Assembly (NCBI GenBank): GCA_945897695.1
Contig: CAMDGW010000036.1
Location: 1-16,108, forward strand
Direction of reading: 5' to 3'
DNA: 16,108 nucleotides
Source: Pseudobacteriovorax antillogorgiicola
GTDB lineage: Bacteria > Bdellovibrionota_B > Oligoflexia > Oligoflexales > RGVZ01
Part shown: positions 14,645 to 16,108 of the stretch, one piece after another
How the letters are laid out: every line of letters begins with the position of its first letter
Numbering within the stretch: position 1 is the first letter of the stretch
Translations under genes and position numbers: made by a program
The notes under the pieces: model-generated
What the model saw: the letters and a program-made list of their open reading frames with translations, nothing else
What the model was told of the DNA's origin: nothing
Databases searched by the model: none

Positions 14645-15313
14645 GGGTGCTCATTGAAGGAAACGTCAAGTTTAGCAAAAGGTATATTCCGCGATCCCGT
14701 AAGTGGACTCACCCATCTCGCAGGCGCAGTGCTATCGGCGATCGGAATGATTGGCCTTGTCTATGGCAGCTGGGACATGGGGCCTAGGGTCATCAGCGCC
14801 ATGGTGATCTATGGTGTCAGTATGATCCTTTTGTACCTTGCGAGCTCGGTTTACCATCTCCTGCATGTATCGGACTCCGTGCGTTTGACTTTGCGTCGTG
14901 TGGACCACGCCATGATTCCCATTTTTATCGCTGGATCTTACACTCCGTTCTGTATGATCGCGCTAAATGACAGCCTTGGTTATTCTATTTTAGTGTCTGT
15001 TTGGGTCCTGACAATTGCGGGACTTCTGAAAAGTATATTCTGGATTCATGCACCTCGCTGGGTTCCCGCGGTGTTGTATGTAATCATGGGATGGCTATCG
15101 CTGATTATGATCACACCGTTGTGGCACGGACTGACAGGCTCAGGATTTTGGTGCCTGATTTTGGGCGGGCTGTCTTATAGCGTAGGCGCACTCGTATATG
15201 CGAGGAAATGGCCTGACCCATGGCCCCCAGTCTTCGGGTTTCATGAGATTTGGCATCTCTTTGTTTTAGGTGGAAGTATCTTTCACTTTGCCGCAATCGC
15301 GACTTTGATTTAA
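14636..15313 (+). CDS. Hemolysin III / PAQR family seven-helix membrane protein
   Basis: A 225-residue inner-membrane protein of the hemolysin III (COG1272/PAQR) family, predicted zinc-containing membrane hydrolases related to adiponectin receptors. Landmarks are DPVSGLTHLAGA (20-31), S70 and H74 in the SxxxH element LASSVYHLLH, D90 in RRVDHAMIPIFIAGSYTP, and H203 and H207 in FGFHEIWHLFV, with H217 later. This is the family's complete Ser/His/Asp/HxxxH set. About seven hydrophobic helices are visible. Despite the name, haemolysis is shown for few members; membrane lipid or stress roles are more likely. The start is uncertain: stops lie just before ATG 14636, which has no Shine-Dalgarno sequence and sits in an inverted repeat. 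TTG 14654, preceded by GGGG, is an alternative. It converges on the oxidoreductase gene. Confidence 0.88.
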   Translation: MPLGCSLKETSSLAKGIFRDPVSGLTHLAGAVLSAIGMIGLVYGSWDMGPRVISAMVIYGVSMILLYLASSVYHLLHVSDSVRLTLRRVDHAMIPIFIAGSYTPFCMIALNDSLGYSILVSVWVLTIAGLLKSIFWIHAPRWVPAVLYVIMGWLSLIMITPLWHGLTGSGFWCLILGGLSYSVGALVYARKWPDPWPPVFGFHEIWHLFVLGGSIFHFAAIATLI

Positions 15314-15385
15314 ATCCCGAAGGTCTTAGGACTGAGGCTTAACCAGCTGCCAATGCACCCGCACCGCGGCGTCACACCTACTAAA
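15314..15385. other. Short convergent gap, no feature recognised
   Basis: There are 72 bases between the stops of hemolysin III and the oxidoreductase. I find no strong hairpin with a T-run and no short gene in it. Confidence 0.5.
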
Positions 15386-16108
15386 TCATAACCGCAGTTG
15401 ATTCGAGATATAATCTTGACTGCGCGAGAATCGTTGGTGGCTATCGCCTAACACTTGCTGAGAATCTGCGCTGAGAAATCCCACGCCCCATTTTAGCAAA
15501 ATAGGGACGCGTATAATCAATTTCAGAAGAGTTCTTCTGAGTACAAGATTTTGACTGGCCCATGACACTGGTGCTGTCAACAGCCAATAACGCCAAACGA
15601 CCTTAAGCCAAAGCCATCGATACAAGATTGGATTACCGCGGATGATAGCTTCCGAAACAGCAACTCCCGAGCGGATAGCAAGGGTATTCCCCTCGCCAGT
15701 CATCGCATCAATAAATAAAGCAGCGTCCCCCGCAACAAGCACACGGCCCCTCTGTGTACGCTCTGCACGATGATACAGGGGGCCTCGCCCTGCGGGCAAA
15801 TCATCCCAGGATGCACCTTGGAGTCGATCCTTAATCTCCGGAAACAAATCCATCGCCTGGTCAAAACTAAGCGGAAGCCAACTCAAAATCGCAATATTGA
15901 CGCATGCTTCGGAGACAGGAGTGACGTAAAGTTCGCAGTAGTCCCGCCAGTGCACTTCAACCACTTCACTCCAAGGGGCAATATTAACGTGTCGTCTAAG
16001 TCCGATTCTTATGGGCCTTTTACCGGCACGCTTACGATCTCCGATACCAACTTTTCGCAAAACTCTACTATGGGCACCAGTCGCAATACATAAGTAACGT
16101 CCATTAAA
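15386..16108 (-). CDS. FAD-dependent oxidoreductase, geranylgeranyl-reductase/monooxygenase type (5' end outside window)
   Basis: The minus-strand frame is open from the right edge (16108) to TGA at 15388-15386, giving 240 residues of the C-terminal part; the N-terminal FAD dinucleotide-fold motif is beyond the window. An in-frame TTG at 16060 should not be taken as the start, since the protein continues upstream as CIATGAHSRVLRKVGI, equivalent to the middle flavoprotein motif (usually ADGxxSxxR). Further in is RVLVAGDAALFIDAMTGEG, the second FAD-binding motif (GDAAG..dP..GEG type). A hydrophobic, basic C-terminal tail follows, which is the part repeated as a relic at 13410-13598. The family hydroxylates or reduces lipid, polyketide or isoprenoid substrates; the substrate here cannot be told. 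Confidence 0.82.
   Translation of the reverse strand, partial: FNGRYLCIATGAHSRVLRKVGIGDRKRAGKRPIRIGLRRHVNIAPWSEVVEVHWRDYCELYVTPVSEACVNIAILSWLPLSFDQAMDLFPEIKDRLQGASWDDLPAGRGPLYHRAERTQRGRVLVAGDAALFIDAMTGEGNTLAIRSGVAVSEAIIRGNPILYRWLWLKVVWRYWLLTAPVSWASQNLVLRRTLLKLIIRVPILLKWGVGFLSADSQQVLGDSHQRFSRSQDYISNQLRL
15419..15607. repeat. Right copy of the direct repeat, within the oxidoreductase gene
   Basis: This is the partner of 13410-13598, same orientation, offset 2009. Here the sequence is in-frame coding (minus strand, from LKVVWRYW to SADSQQVLGD), so this copy is taken as the parent form. It contains the palindrome TCAGAAGA-GT-TCTTCTGA at 15523-15540. Confidence 0.75.

Noticed and set aside
14488..14787. 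Open plus-strand frame of about 100 codons through the hairpin array, reading like a plausible soluble protein (for example NGTRLVNVTITDAIGVL)
   Set aside because: It has no ATG, GTG or TTG near its beginning, begins right after a stop inside the His-rich gene, overlaps hemolysin III in another frame, and contains perfect inverted repeats. Chance openness is the simpler explanation.

Overview
The window looks like ordinary chromosome of a Gram-negative bacterium. It holds an outer-membrane-type lipoprotein pathway enzyme (Lgt), exported START-domain and gamma-glutamyltransferase proteins, a periplasmic His-rich protein, and large two-messenger signalling proteins (a GAF/HD-GYP protein and a class III cyclase with a seven-helix sensor). 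The HD-GYP subtype, with a long insert between the HD and GYP halves, is one I associate with deltaproteobacteria, myxobacteria and Bdellovibrio-like lineages. The taxon is therefore an inference, not something read directly. I saw no tRNA, rRNA, CRISPR array, transposase or phage gene.

Layout. 1-173: C-terminal tail of an unknown gene (+). 177-908: DEDDh exonuclease (-). 1093-3114: pseudo-receiver/GAF/HD-GYP protein (+). 3241-3918: exported START-domain protein (+), behind a leader that can fold over its ribosome binding site. 4017-6316: pyrF then fumC (+), probably cotranscribed. 11045-6325 (-): a putative three-gene operon of adenylate cyclase, 4'-phosphopantetheinyl transferase and gamma-glutamyltransferase, the last two joined by a GTGA stop/start overlap. 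11228-12034: lgt (+), convergent with corA (-, 13004-12045). 13208-15313 (+): an 85-residue unknown protein, a small Cys/His exported protein, a His-rich exported metal-binding protein and a hemolysin III/PAQR membrane protein. 15386-16108 (-): the C-terminal 240 residues of an FAD-dependent oxidoreductase that runs off the right edge.

The least ordinary part is 13.4-15.6 kb. The 3' end of the right-hand oxidoreductase gene has a second, decayed copy exactly 2009 bases to the left (13410-13598), in the same orientation. It aligns codon by codon without gaps but carries a premature TGA. The three genes between the copies (Cys/His protein, His-rich protein, hemolysin III) are therefore bracketed by old direct repeats. 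The fragment also overlaps, antisense, the last codons of the 85-residue gene. The His-rich gene is followed by a run of four consecutive inverted repeats, two of them perfect 10-bp stems. Most of the rest of the window is housekeeping and signalling genes of recognised families.
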